34,056 nt of DNA from an uncultured Bacteroidota bacterium. Lineage in GTDB: Bacteria; Bacteroidota; Bacteroidia; Bacteroidales; UBA12077. Below the pieces are notes generated by a model that worked only from the letters and a program-made list of their open reading frames with translations, was not told the DNA's origin and made no database searches. The translations under genes were made by a program, and so were the position numbers. Position 1 is the stretch's first letter, and every line of letters begins with the position of its first letter. This document shows, piece by piece, positions 14,332 to 21,430 of this stretch. Where the stretch lies: positions 1 to 34,056 of the forward strand of contig CAJXLK010000041.1 of assembly GCA_913055635.1 (NCBI GenBank). Reading direction: 5' to 3'.

Positions 14332-16158
14332 ATGAGCAAACTTAAAGATATACTGACCCCTTTCACTGCCTGGAACAACCTGGCCCGGGATCCGGTAACG
14401 GTAAAGGATCCCGTCAACGACCGGCCCGGATCAGCCCGCTATCGGGGTTTCCACCAGAACGACATTGAAAAATGCATTGGTTGCGGGGCATGCGAGTCCA
14501 TTTGTGAGACCGGTGCCATTCGTATGGTTCCGGTGGAAGGGGTTGAAACCAAGGAAGGCGACAGCGGCCTGCGGCCGGAAGTGGATTATGGCCGGTGCTG
14601 TTGGTGCGCTTTATGTGTCGATATTTGCTCCACCGGATCGCTGACCATGTCCAATGAATACATCTGGGTGGATGAGGATCCGGAAGCTTTTACGTTCGTT
14701 CCGGGGATCGATCCCAAACCCTGGGATAAGGAAGAAAAAGGCTGGAAAAAGCCGGAGCCCGATTACGAGCTCAACATCAAGGAGCGGGTTTCGATGCCCC
14801 AGCGTGAAGCCGAGGAACGGGAAGATTCGTTCATCGAGATCGTCAAAGGATACTCGCGGGAGCAAGCCATTGCCGAGGCCGACCGGTGCATCGACTGTGG
14901 CATATGCCAGGCCACCTGTCCGGCCCACATGGACATCCCCGATTACATCCGGGCCGTGCGGGAAGAAAACCTGGAAGAAGGATTCCGCATCATGTACAAA
15001 ACCAACCCGCTTCCGGAAGTGTGCGGGCGCATCTGCACCCACAAATGCGAGGATGTTTGTGCCATGGGCCACCGGGGCGATCCCATCGCCATCCGCTGGC
15101 TCAAGCGCTACATCGCCGACAGTGTGAGCCAGGAAAACTATCAGCAAGCCCTTCAACAAGAAAATCCCCAAGACAAAGACAAACGAGTGGCCATCATCGG
15201 GGCCGGCCCCACCGGTCTTTCGGCTGCCTACTACCTGGCCCTGATGGGTTATACCATCAAAATTTTTGAATCCCAACCACGGGCCGGGGGTATGATGCGC
15301 TATGGAATACCCGAGTACCGCCTCCCCTACGATGCCCTCGATATGGACATTGACTATATCCTCTCCCTGGGAGTGGACATCCAGTACAACACCCGCGTTG
15401 GCGCCGATGTGACACTCGATGAGCTGCATGAAAACTACGACTCGGTGCTGATCGGCACCGGCCTGCATGCCGGTAAAAGCACACGCATTCCCGGTACCGA
15501 CCATAAGGATGTGCATCAGGCCATCAAATTGTTGCGCGAATTCAGCAAAGGCAACGAAATACCACTCGCCCGCCGCATTGTCATCATCGGCGGGGGTAAC
15601 GTGGCCATGGACATCACCCGAACCCTGGCCCGACTTCAAAATCAAAAATACGGCGAGGTCCATATCATTACCACTTCCCTGGAAACAGAAGATGTGATGC
15701 CAGCCGACCAGGAAGAGATCGATGAGGCCCGGGAAGAAAAAGTCACCCTGCGCCCGGGATGGGGCCCCCAAAAAATTGAGATCGAAAACGACCAGATCAA
15801 AGGATTGCATGTCCAGCGCTGCCTGTCGGTCTTTGATGAAAACGGGCGCTTCAGCCCCAAATTCGACGAAGAGGACCAGGCCTTCTTTGAAGGCGATATG
15901 GTGGTCGAAGCCATTGGCCAGGGCATGGACATCAGTTTCCTGTCTAAAAAGGTCCGTGAAGGGCTCGACTTTACCCAGCGGGGACGCCTGATGGTCAATG
16001 ACTGGTTCCAGAGCAAGCAGGAGTGGTTGTTCATGGGCGGCGACATCATCCAGGGCCCCGATGTGATCCATGGCATCGCCAACGGCCATAAAGCGGCCCG
16101 CGGCATTGATATGTACCTGCGGGGTGACCTGAGGTATGATGAGGGAAGGAATAAATGA
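14332..16158 (+). CDS. Fusion of NuoI/MbxN-like ferredoxin and GltD/NfnL-type FAD-NAD(P)H oxidoreductase
   Basis: 608 residues from the ATG at 14332; the frame opens earlier only by a TTG at 14314. Residues 1-110 form a NuoI-like two-cluster ferredoxin: C48-C51-C54-C58 and C89-C92-C95-C99. Residues about 160-250 are the GltD-type iron-sulfur helical domain with C186-C189-C192-C196 and C231-C235-C239-C243. Residues about 285-600 are the flavoprotein: the FAD motif is IIGAGPTGLSAA (about 288-299), the NAD(P)H motif IIGGGNVAMD (about 418-427), and the closing FAD contact is FMGGDIIQGPDVIHGIANG. In complex I and MBX the NuoI subunit takes electrons from a separate partner; here an NAD(P)H-oxidising module is attached to it. 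NADPH preference is known for GltD/NfnL relatives but cannot be fixed from the sequence. The direction of electron flow is inferred. Confidence 0.93.
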   Translation: MSKLKDILTPFTAWNNLARDPVTVKDPVNDRPGSARYRGFHQNDIEKCIGCGACESICETGAIRMVPVEGVETKEGDSGLRPEVDYGRCCWCALCVDICSTGSLTMSNEYIWVDEDPEAFTFVPGIDPKPWDKEEKGWKKPEPDYELNIKERVSMPQREAEEREDSFIEIVKGYSREQAIAEADRCIDCGICQATCPAHMDIPDYIRAVREENLEEGFRIMYKTNPLPEVCGRICTHKCEDVCAMGHRGDPIAIRWLKRYIADSVSQENYQQALQQENPQDKDKRVAIIGAGPTGLSAAYYLALMGYTIKIFESQPRAGGMMRYGIPEYRLPYDALDMDIDYILSLGVDIQYNTRVGADVTLDELHENYDSVLIGTGLHAGKSTRIPGTDHKDVHQAIKLLREFSKGNEIPLARRIVIIGGGNVAMDITRTLARLQNQKYGEVHIITTSLETEDVMPADQEEIDEAREEKVTLRPGWGPQKIEIENDQIKGLHVQRCLSVFDENGRFSPKFDEEDQAFFEGDMVVEAIGQGMDISFLSKKVREGLDFTQRGRLMVNDWFQSKQEWLFMGGDIIQGPDVIHGIANGHKAARGIDMYLRGDLRYDEGRNK

Positions 16159-16162
16159 TTGT

Positions 16163-16231
16163 ATGCCTGCCCCGACAGAGCGAAGCATAGGCGGGGAGTG
16201 AATGAGAAAATGAGAGAATGATTGAATCATT
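16163..16231 (+). repeat. Hairpin/AATGAG insert related to the one at 12230-12278
   Basis: The gap between the flavoprotein gene and the DHOD-like gene carries a GCCTGCCCC...AGGCGGGG imperfect stem, then AATGAGAAAATGAGAGAATG, then a perfect 7-1-7 palindrome AATGATT-G-AATCATT at 16217-16231. The order CGAAG, GCGGGGA, AATGAGAGAATG recurs at about 12245-12276 in the earlier operon gap. The copies look like a dispersed family; transposition is not shown. Confidence 0.5.
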
Positions 16232-16255
16232 GAATGAAACAAAACCCAAAATACT

Positions 16256-17248
16256 ATGGCCGACTTATCGACAACATACATGGGACTGGAACTGAAAAAC
16301 CCCATCATCGTGGGCAGTTCCGAGCTTACCAACAAAGCCCGCAAGGTCAAACAACTCGAAGAAGCCGGTGCCGGCGCAGTGGTGCTTAAATCCCTGTTCG
16401 AAGAACAAATCATGATGGAGGTCGACGCCCAGCGGGTCAACAACATGTACGGTTCATTCGACGATGTGGAAAACTATGTGGCTTTCTATACCCGCAAACA
16501 CGATCTCGATGAGTATCTTGAACTGATCGGCCAGTCCAAAGCCGAGACCGACATCCCCATTATCGCGAGCATCAACTGCATCTCTGCCAGCGAATGGGTG
16601 GATTTTGCCCAAAAAATACAAAAAGCCGGTGCCGACGCCCTGGAGCTCAACATGTTCATCATGCCCAATGACCCCAAATTCGACGGGCCTCAAATTGAAA
16701 AGGTCTATTTTGACGTGGTTGATCAGATCCAGAAGCACCTGGAAATACCGGTGGCCCTGAAAATGGGAACCTATTTCTCCGGACTGGCCCGAACTTTCAT
16801 TGACCTCTCCCAAACCCCTATATCTGCCATGGTGCTGTTCAACCGCTTTTATTCCCCAGACATCAACTTGGATAAAGAAGAGATCAAAGTATCCAACGTT
16901 TTCAGCCATCCCGACGATTTCAGCAACACCCTGCGCTGGATAGGCATCCTGGCCGACCAGGTGGACTGCGATTTGTCGGCCTCTACTGGCGCCCATGACG
17001 GGTATACCATTTTAAAAAACCTGATGGTCGGGGCCAAAGCCACCCATGTGGTATCGACCCTCTACCAAAACTCCAGAAGCCACATCCAAACCATGCTGGA
17101 ACAAATGCAAGGATGGATGGACAGGAAAGGCTACAAAACCATTGACGATTTCCGAGGCAAACTAAGCCAGGCCAATATTCAGCAACCCATGATGTACGAA
17201 AGGGCCCAGTTCATGAAATATTTCTCCAATTACCGGGCCAGCAGCTGA
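16256..17248 (+). CDS. Dihydroorotate-dehydrogenase-like flavoprotein lacking the usual active-site cysteine
   Basis: 330 residues forming a TIM-barrel FMN protein of the DHOD/PreA superfamily. Conserved FMN and substrate residues are visible: K45 in VVLKSLFEE, N107 in ASINCIS, N132 in ELNMFIMPND, K169 in VALKMGTYFSG, and the phosphate loop SASTGAHDGYTILKNLMVGAK. Class 1 DHOD and dihydropyrimidine dehydrogenases carry a catalytic Cys in an LNLSCPN-type loop; here that loop is LNMFIMPND with no Cys. Pyrimidine synthesis is therefore doubtful. It follows a GltD-like gene, and in PreT-PreA a GltD-like protein feeds a DHOD-like partner, so it may receive electrons from the upstream flavin module. 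The substrate is unknown. Confidence 0.8.
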   Translation: MADLSTTYMGLELKNPIIVGSSELTNKARKVKQLEEAGAGAVVLKSLFEEQIMMEVDAQRVNNMYGSFDDVENYVAFYTRKHDLDEYLELIGQSKAETDIPIIASINCISASEWVDFAQKIQKAGADALELNMFIMPNDPKFDGPQIEKVYFDVVDQIQKHLEIPVALKMGTYFSGLARTFIDLSQTPISAMVLFNRFYSPDINLDKEEIKVSNVFSHPDDFSNTLRWIGILADQVDCDLSASTGAHDGYTILKNLMVGAKATHVVSTLYQNSRSHIQTMLEQMQGWMDRKGYKTIDDFRGKLSQANIQQPMMYERAQFMKYFSNYRASS

Positions 17249-17322
17249 TTAACCGGAGGTCTACCGCCGGGCCGGGAGGCTACTGATAAAATGCCTCACG
17301 TTAGCGGGCCAGCAGCTGATTA
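17234..17322 (+). repeat. Partial duplication of the 3' end of the DHOD-like gene
   Basis: The 18-base string CGGGCCAGCAGCTGATTA, spanning the last codons and stop, occurs at 17234-17251 and again at 17305-17322. Similarity continues for about 10 more bases (CCGGAGGT versus CCGAAGGT). The second copy is non-coding. It looks like a local slip or duplication event 71 bases long. Confidence 0.7.
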
Positions 17323-17391
17323 TCCGAAGGTTTTTTGCCAGGCCAACAGATGGATATACCCTTACCCTGCATATACGCAAAAAATTCAACC

Positions 17392-18513
17392 ATGAGAGCC
17401 GCATTATTTTTGCTTCCCCTGCTGGTCATCATGAAAACAGCAGTTTCTCAAAACCCGGAGCAATCATCCGAGGCAGATGCTTATGAGCGGATCATGGCTT
17501 TCACCGAAGATCGCAAGCTTCGCTTTACGGTCAATGATGTGTCGAGGCTGGAAGATATCTACGGAATCGAAGGCCGGAAAAAAACGATGCAAAGGCTGAA
17601 TGCTCTTTTTTCCGATGTACATCGCCACTTCACCCCCCACCGGAACCGTTCCAGACAGGAGGCAATGGATTTTTTTACCACTGTTGATTCCTTGCTGGAT
17701 GAGCACCACATCAGTCAATTTTACATGAGTGAATCGTTTGACGGGGACTTTTTTAATCGGACCCTTTCCAAACCTTACAAAGGCGTTCCTTGCTATTACA
17801 TATCTCTGATATACAATAGCCTGGGTAAAATCTACCCCTTTTCCATCTTTCCGGTGTTGGCTTCAGATCATCATATATTTGTGCGCTACCAGTGGGCCGG
17901 GAAAGACAGCAGCCTGAACTGGGAAACCACCATAGGGGAAAGCCGGCCTGACAGGCACTACATTAAAAAGAATGAACTATCCCGGCAGGCCATAAACAGC
18001 GGATGTTATTTGCGTTGTCTTTCTGACCGGCAGGCCCTGGCCACGTTATTCCGGTATATGGGGGTGATCGAACAGGACAAAGGCCATGATTCAACCATGT
18101 TCAAATTTTACAAAAAAGCCTGGCAACTGGATACCACGCGGCTAAACAGCCTGTATGCCTTATCGGCATGCCACTCAGAGCTGGGCGAGCCTGACTCGGC
18201 CCTGTATTATCTTGACAAAGCCCATGCCATGGACACGGCTAATGCACGGACCTGGCTTGCCTATGGTTTTATATATGAAGAAAACAACCACACTGATAAA
18301 GCCATAGATGCCTATGACCACGCCCTCCAACTTGATTCCCTCTATGGAAGGGCCCTTTACAAAAGGGCCCGTATTGCCCTGGACCGCGATCATAGAGAAA
18401 AGTTCAAACAACTCTATGAACGGCTCATGATCAACGATGCAGGTAACCTGCCCTACATCCTCCGCCTCGATAAATTGCTGAATACCAAAAAAAATTCCAT
18501 CCATATGGAATAA
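17392..18513 (+). CDS. Secreted TPR protein with a possible transglutaminase-like N-terminal domain
   Basis: 373 residues from the ATG at 17392; the longer reading from 17335 would hide the signal peptide. The N-terminus MRAALFLLPLLVIMKTAVSQ is a good Sec signal, so the protein is probably periplasmic. The middle part (about 60-215) has GVPCYYISLIYNSLG followed by ASDHHIFVRYQW, which resembles the Cys...His arrangement of transglutaminase/SirB1-like folds; this is tentative. Residues about 225-350 contain three or four TPR units, including PDSALYYLDKAHAMDTANARTWLAYGFI. It is 143 bases after the DHOD-like gene, with a duplicated 3' fragment in between, so co-transcription is uncertain. No specific function is recognised. 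Confidence 0.72.
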   Translation: MRAALFLLPLLVIMKTAVSQNPEQSSEADAYERIMAFTEDRKLRFTVNDVSRLEDIYGIEGRKKTMQRLNALFSDVHRHFTPHRNRSRQEAMDFFTTVDSLLDEHHISQFYMSESFDGDFFNRTLSKPYKGVPCYYISLIYNSLGKIYPFSIFPVLASDHHIFVRYQWAGKDSSLNWETTIGESRPDRHYIKKNELSRQAINSGCYLRCLSDRQALATLFRYMGVIEQDKGHDSTMFKFYKKAWQLDTTRLNSLYALSACHSELGEPDSALYYLDKAHAMDTANARTWLAYGFIYEENNHTDKAIDAYDHALQLDSLYGRALYKRARIALDRDHREKFKQLYERLMINDAGNLPYILRLDKLLNTKKNSIHME

Positions 18514-18644
18514 AAAAATTGGGTTTTCGGTGAACAAAATCCCTCCTGAATACATATAACTAATGTAAAACAGAAATTATTCAATTGAAGGTTGATTTAC
18601 ATTGACCAAATTTGCATATTGCGTGGATATTAAATCATAAATAG

Positions 18645-19193
18645 ATGAGACCCTACCTAGAAGAGTTGATCAGTGACATTCAGGAATCGGAGACCAAAGC
18701 GAAGAAGAAGTTAGGTAAGCAGGATCAAAGCCAGAACGAATGTACTTCAAGATTGGACCACATGTTCCTTTCCCATGAAGATCTATACAGCAATCCCCGG
18801 CGTCTTGAAGAGATTGTCGGTATTCCGCAGGCTGCTTTTCCCCCCGAACATTTGCTCAGCCTCAAAGAAAAGGCCACCCTGGCCAAATCCATGGAAGATT
18901 TATTGAATACATGGGGCTTTTACCCGGAATTTCCCGAAAAGGTACCCCGGCATATGCGGTATAAACACCTGCGGGCCATGTGGAAAAACGAACATGCCTA
19001 TACAGGGATGGGCATCAATTACATCGATGTGTGCAATTTTGAAGAATCGACGTGTCCCTTTCCTGATCATTGTGATATGTGTGAACGGATCAAAGAGCAG
19101 GAAAAACTTTACAATCGGCTCATGCAACAATCCAACGACAACTCATCGCCCCGCTCCGACAACAACCCTTCCAATCCCCCCAACCAATCCTAA
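18645..19193 (+). CDS. Conserved-looking hypothetical protein with a C-terminal cysteine cluster
   Basis: 182 residues, not recognised. It is soluble, acidic/helical and has no signal peptide. Cysteines cluster at C130-x6-C137-x5-C143-x2-C146 (VCNFEESTCPFPDHCDMCER), which could bind zinc or an iron-sulfur cluster. The last 20 residues are Asn/Ser/Pro-rich and probably disordered. A 131-base gap separates it from the TPR gene, so it may have its own promoter, but no TAnnTTTG box was found. Codon use is like that of its neighbours. It is likely a real gene because the frame is long and the composition is protein-like, but no role can be assigned. Confidence 0.65.
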   Translation: MRPYLEELISDIQESETKAKKKLGKQDQSQNECTSRLDHMFLSHEDLYSNPRRLEEIVGIPQAAFPPEHLLSLKEKATLAKSMEDLLNTWGFYPEFPEKVPRHMRYKHLRAMWKNEHAYTGMGINYIDVCNFEESTCPFPDHCDMCERIKEQEKLYNRLMQQSNDNSSPRSDNNPSNPPNQS

Positions 19194-19492
19194 AAACAAC
19201 AATTTCAAGGCATCTTTTCGGGTCGGTAGCGGCTCTCGCGCAAACAGCTGCAGCGAGAGACTCTGTCCCGAGCGAGCCTGACCTGCAAGCACCACTGCCG
19301 AAAGCTGCTCCGAAAGAAGGTATCCGGGTAACATCCCACCTGAAGAAGCCCCTGAGAAAACAGCAGTCCTGAAAAAATTGTTCTCAAAGGAGGTAATCTA
19401 AAAGGAACACATGTCCTGAAAAAGCCTGTTCTGAATGCATCTTTTCCAAAAGCACCTGTCCGGATGGCAGAGACAGTATCATTTACCCACCA
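19194..19492. other. Intergenic region with no recognisable gene
   Basis: The region holds no convincing coding frame; short frames on both strands lack plausible composition. A loose repeat of GTCCTGAAAAA followed by TGTTCT occurs at about 19372-19396 and 19419-19440. No terminator hairpin with a T-run was seen between the convergent genes. Confidence 0.5.
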
Positions 19493-19702
19493 TCACTTCT
19501 GGTTAAGAAACCATATGATATGGCCGCAGTGGTTACAGACGTAGTTTTGAGCGCTTCGGTTGGCCCAGTCCAGTCCCAATAAAGTAAGGCCGGTGGTGTT
19601 CAGTAGACTGCGGCGGGTCCAGAACTCCTTATGCCCGCATACCGGGCAAACAAGCTTGTTGCCCTTTACCTCACGGGGCTTAGCTTCCTGTTTTTTTGGC
19701 AT
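19493..19702 (-). CDS. Small zinc-ribbon protein
   Basis: 69 residues. Two CxxC knuckles, CPVCGHKEFW (about 19-28) and CNHCGHIIWF (about 56-65), sit 37 residues apart and form a typical one-zinc ribbon. A lysine-rich N-terminus precedes it. Similar small zinc ribbons of unknown function are widespread in Bacteroidota and usually sit alone. It starts at the ATG at 19702 with no obvious Shine-Dalgarno sequence. The gene upstream on the same strand is the flavoenzyme at 20066-21190, separated by a minisatellite, so an operon is possible but not evident. Function is not recognised. Confidence 0.75.
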   Translation of the reverse strand: MPKKQEAKPREVKGNKLVCPVCGHKEFWTRRSLLNTTGLTLLGLDWANRSAQNYVCNHCGHIIWFLNQK

Positions 19703-20065
19703 AATGATGATTTGTTAAGATTGAAAATATGATTTGATGACTTTTCTGGCAGCTAACTGGATGCATCTTCCACTCCACTCCCTTACTTCCCCACCTGTAA
19801 ACCCAAGCCTTTACCCCTTACTCCCTACTTATCTACCACTTAATCACTTACTTACTGCTTACTCATTCACTCCTTACTTCCTTACTCCCTACTCATCTAC
19901 TGCTCAATCACTTACTTACTGCTTACTCATTCACTCCTTACTTCCTTACTCCCTACTCATCTACTCCCTACTCATCTACTCCCTACTAATTTACTCCCTA
20001 CTCATCTACTCCCTACTAATTTACTCCCTACTCATCTACTCCCTACTAATTCACTCCTTCCTGAT
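19703..20065. other. Intergenic region dominated by a minisatellite
   Basis: The gap between two minus-strand genes has no gene. Almost all of it is the CTACTCCCT-type array described separately. A long plus-strand frame across it reads a Ser-Leu-Leu-Ile-Tyr pentapeptide repeat and then runs antisense into the flavoenzyme gene; it is considered an artefact of the 15-base repeat. Confidence 0.75.
19811..20056 (-). repeat. Compound minisatellite with 64-base and 15/30-base periods
   Basis: Copies of a 64-base unit start at 19842 and 19906. From about 19947 to 20055 follow 15-base units that alternate CCCTACTCATCTACT and CCCTACTAATTTACT, giving a 30-base higher-order period. On the minus strand, the sense strand of the flanking genes, the core reads GAGTAGGGAGTA, the same core as the heptamer array at 12045-12219. 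Confidence 0.92.
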
Positions 20066-21190
20066 TCAATCTTTTCTTCCATCCAAGAGATGGGCCACAT
20101 ATTTGCCAATGGCCAGGGAAGCAGTTAAGCCGGGCGATTCAATGCCCACAAGGTTAATGAAACCGGGCAAGCCTTTCCGGGATTCTTCGCGGATGATAAA
20201 ATCTTTTACCGGATCGCCGGGCTTTTGGAGTTTCGGACGGATGCCAGCCTGATCGGGATGCAGGTCGTCCCATTGCAAAAAAGGCAGGAATTTTCTGGCT
20301 GAATGGTAGAAGGCAGATTTGCTGGCTGGATCCACCCCGTAATCCAGTTTCCCGTTTTCCAGGTAGACTGCATCGGGCCCGATTTTCAGTCCCCCGTTCA
20401 GGTCAATGGTTGCGTGGATGCCCAGCCCTGTAAGTTTGGTCTGAGGCACCGGATAGATCAAGTGGTTGACCATTTTGTGCTTACCGTTTCCGATCGCCCA
20501 GTACTGGCCTTTCCAGAAATGTTGCTGATAAGCAGGATCATTCAGCCCCACCATCCGGGCTACCTCCCAGGCACCCAGTCCGGCGGCGTTGATCACTTTT
20601 TGGGCGGTAAACTGGAACAGACCTCCCTCATCGAAGATTTCCAGTTCGTATCCCCCGTCAATTTTTCTTATGTTGTGGATTTGGCTTCCATAAGCCATCA
20701 TGGTGCCCCGAACCACGGCATCGGTTTCCAATTGTTTCATCAGCCCGTGAGAGTCAACAATACCGGAAGTGTTGAAATACAGGGCTTTGACGGCATTGAT
20801 GTGGGGTTCTTCCTGGCGCAGGGTCTCGGCCTCGACGAACGTTCCCGATTCGACCCCATTGGTTCGGGCCCGCTGCAATATATCCGATAATTGGTGCGCT
20901 TCTTGTTCATTGGTGGCCACCATATATTTGCCGCACTGCTGATGTAGCACCTCATGCTTGCGGCAATAATCGTAAAGCAGATGCCGACCCTCAATACAAA
21001 GACGGGCTTTCAGGCTACCCGGGGGATAATAGATACCGGAATGGATGACTTCGCTGTTGCGGCTGGAAGTTTCCTGGCCAAACTTATGATGCCTTTCTGC
21101 TACATAAACACCTTCATGGGAAGCGGAGAGCTCTCTGGCAATCGCCAGCCCCACCACCCCGGCGCCGATGATCACAATATGGGTATCCAA
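20066..21190 (-). CDS. FAD-dependent oxidoreductase of the L-2-hydroxyglutarate oxidase (LhgO/YgaF) type
   Basis: 374 residues. It starts with a TTG at 21190: no in-frame ATG exists between the upstream stop and the FAD motif IIGAGVVGLAIARELS, which must be included. The pattern ETSSRNSEVIHSGIYYPPGSLKA is highly characteristic of the LhgO/L2HGDH group within the DAO family. The C-terminal part has RPKLQKPGDPVKDF and GIESPGLTASLAIG, typical of the FAD-binding end. The expected reaction is oxidation of L-2-hydroxyglutarate to 2-oxoglutarate with electrons passed to quinone or oxygen. A possible promoter TATTTTTG lies at 21233-21226. Other 2-hydroxyacid substrates cannot be excluded. Confidence 0.82.
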   Translation of the reverse strand: MDTHIVIIGAGVVGLAIARELSASHEGVYVAERHHKFGQETSSRNSEVIHSGIYYPPGSLKARLCIEGRHLLYDYCRKHEVLHQQCGKYMVATNEQEAHQLSDILQRARTNGVESGTFVEAETLRQEEPHINAVKALYFNTSGIVDSHGLMKQLETDAVVRGTMMAYGSQIHNIRKIDGGYELEIFDEGGLFQFTAQKVINAAGLGAWEVARMVGLNDPAYQQHFWKGQYWAIGNGKHKMVNHLIYPVPQTKLTGLGIHATIDLNGGLKIGPDAVYLENGKLDYGVDPASKSAFYHSARKFLPFLQWDDLHPDQAGIRPKLQKPGDPVKDFIIREESRKGLPGFINLVGIESPGLTASLAIGKYVAHLLDGRKD

Positions 21191-21225
21191 AATATCAGGA
21201 TTTTATAAAAGGTTGAAAACTGCCC

Positions 21226-21233
21226 CAAAAATA
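21226..21233 (-). promoter_or_regulatory. Possible -7 box for the LhgO-like gene
   Basis: TATTTTTG on the minus strand fits TAnnTTTG and lies 36 bases before the start codon. About 21 bases further upstream is TTTA (21258-21255), one base from the -33 TTTG. This is a motif match only. Confidence 0.35.
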
Positions 21234-21430
21234 AAATAAAAGTGATTGATTCTTTAAAAGTGACCTTCCCGCTTGTCTTGTTAGCTGGATCACCTTTAAT
21301 ACAGGTCGGTTAGGTTTTAAACAAACCATTCTACTGATCTGCTGGAGCGTGCCAATAAGTTACGAATTTTTTCCATATTAAATAGAAACTTCTGCTTTCA
21401 AGCAATAGCAATAAAGAATCAAATTTCCTT

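Noticed and set aside
4604-16158. Group 4 [NiFe] hydrogenase (MBH/Ech) operon
   Set aside because: The large subunit lacks both CxxC nickel motifs in canonical form and no maturation genes are present.
14611-16446. 611-codon open frame on the minus strand opposite the ferredoxin-flavoprotein gene
   Set aside because: It is the antisense shadow of a gene with clear Cys and nucleotide-binding motifs; its translation has no recognisable domain.
16256-17248. Genuine pyrimidine biosynthesis gene pyrD
   Set aside because: The catalytic Cys loop is missing and the gene context is respiratory; called DHOD-like only.
19734-20252. Plus-strand frame with a Ser-Leu-Leu-Ile-Tyr pentapeptide repeat
   Set aside because: The 15-base DNA repeat keeps one frame open by chance, and the frame continues antisense into the flavoenzyme gene.
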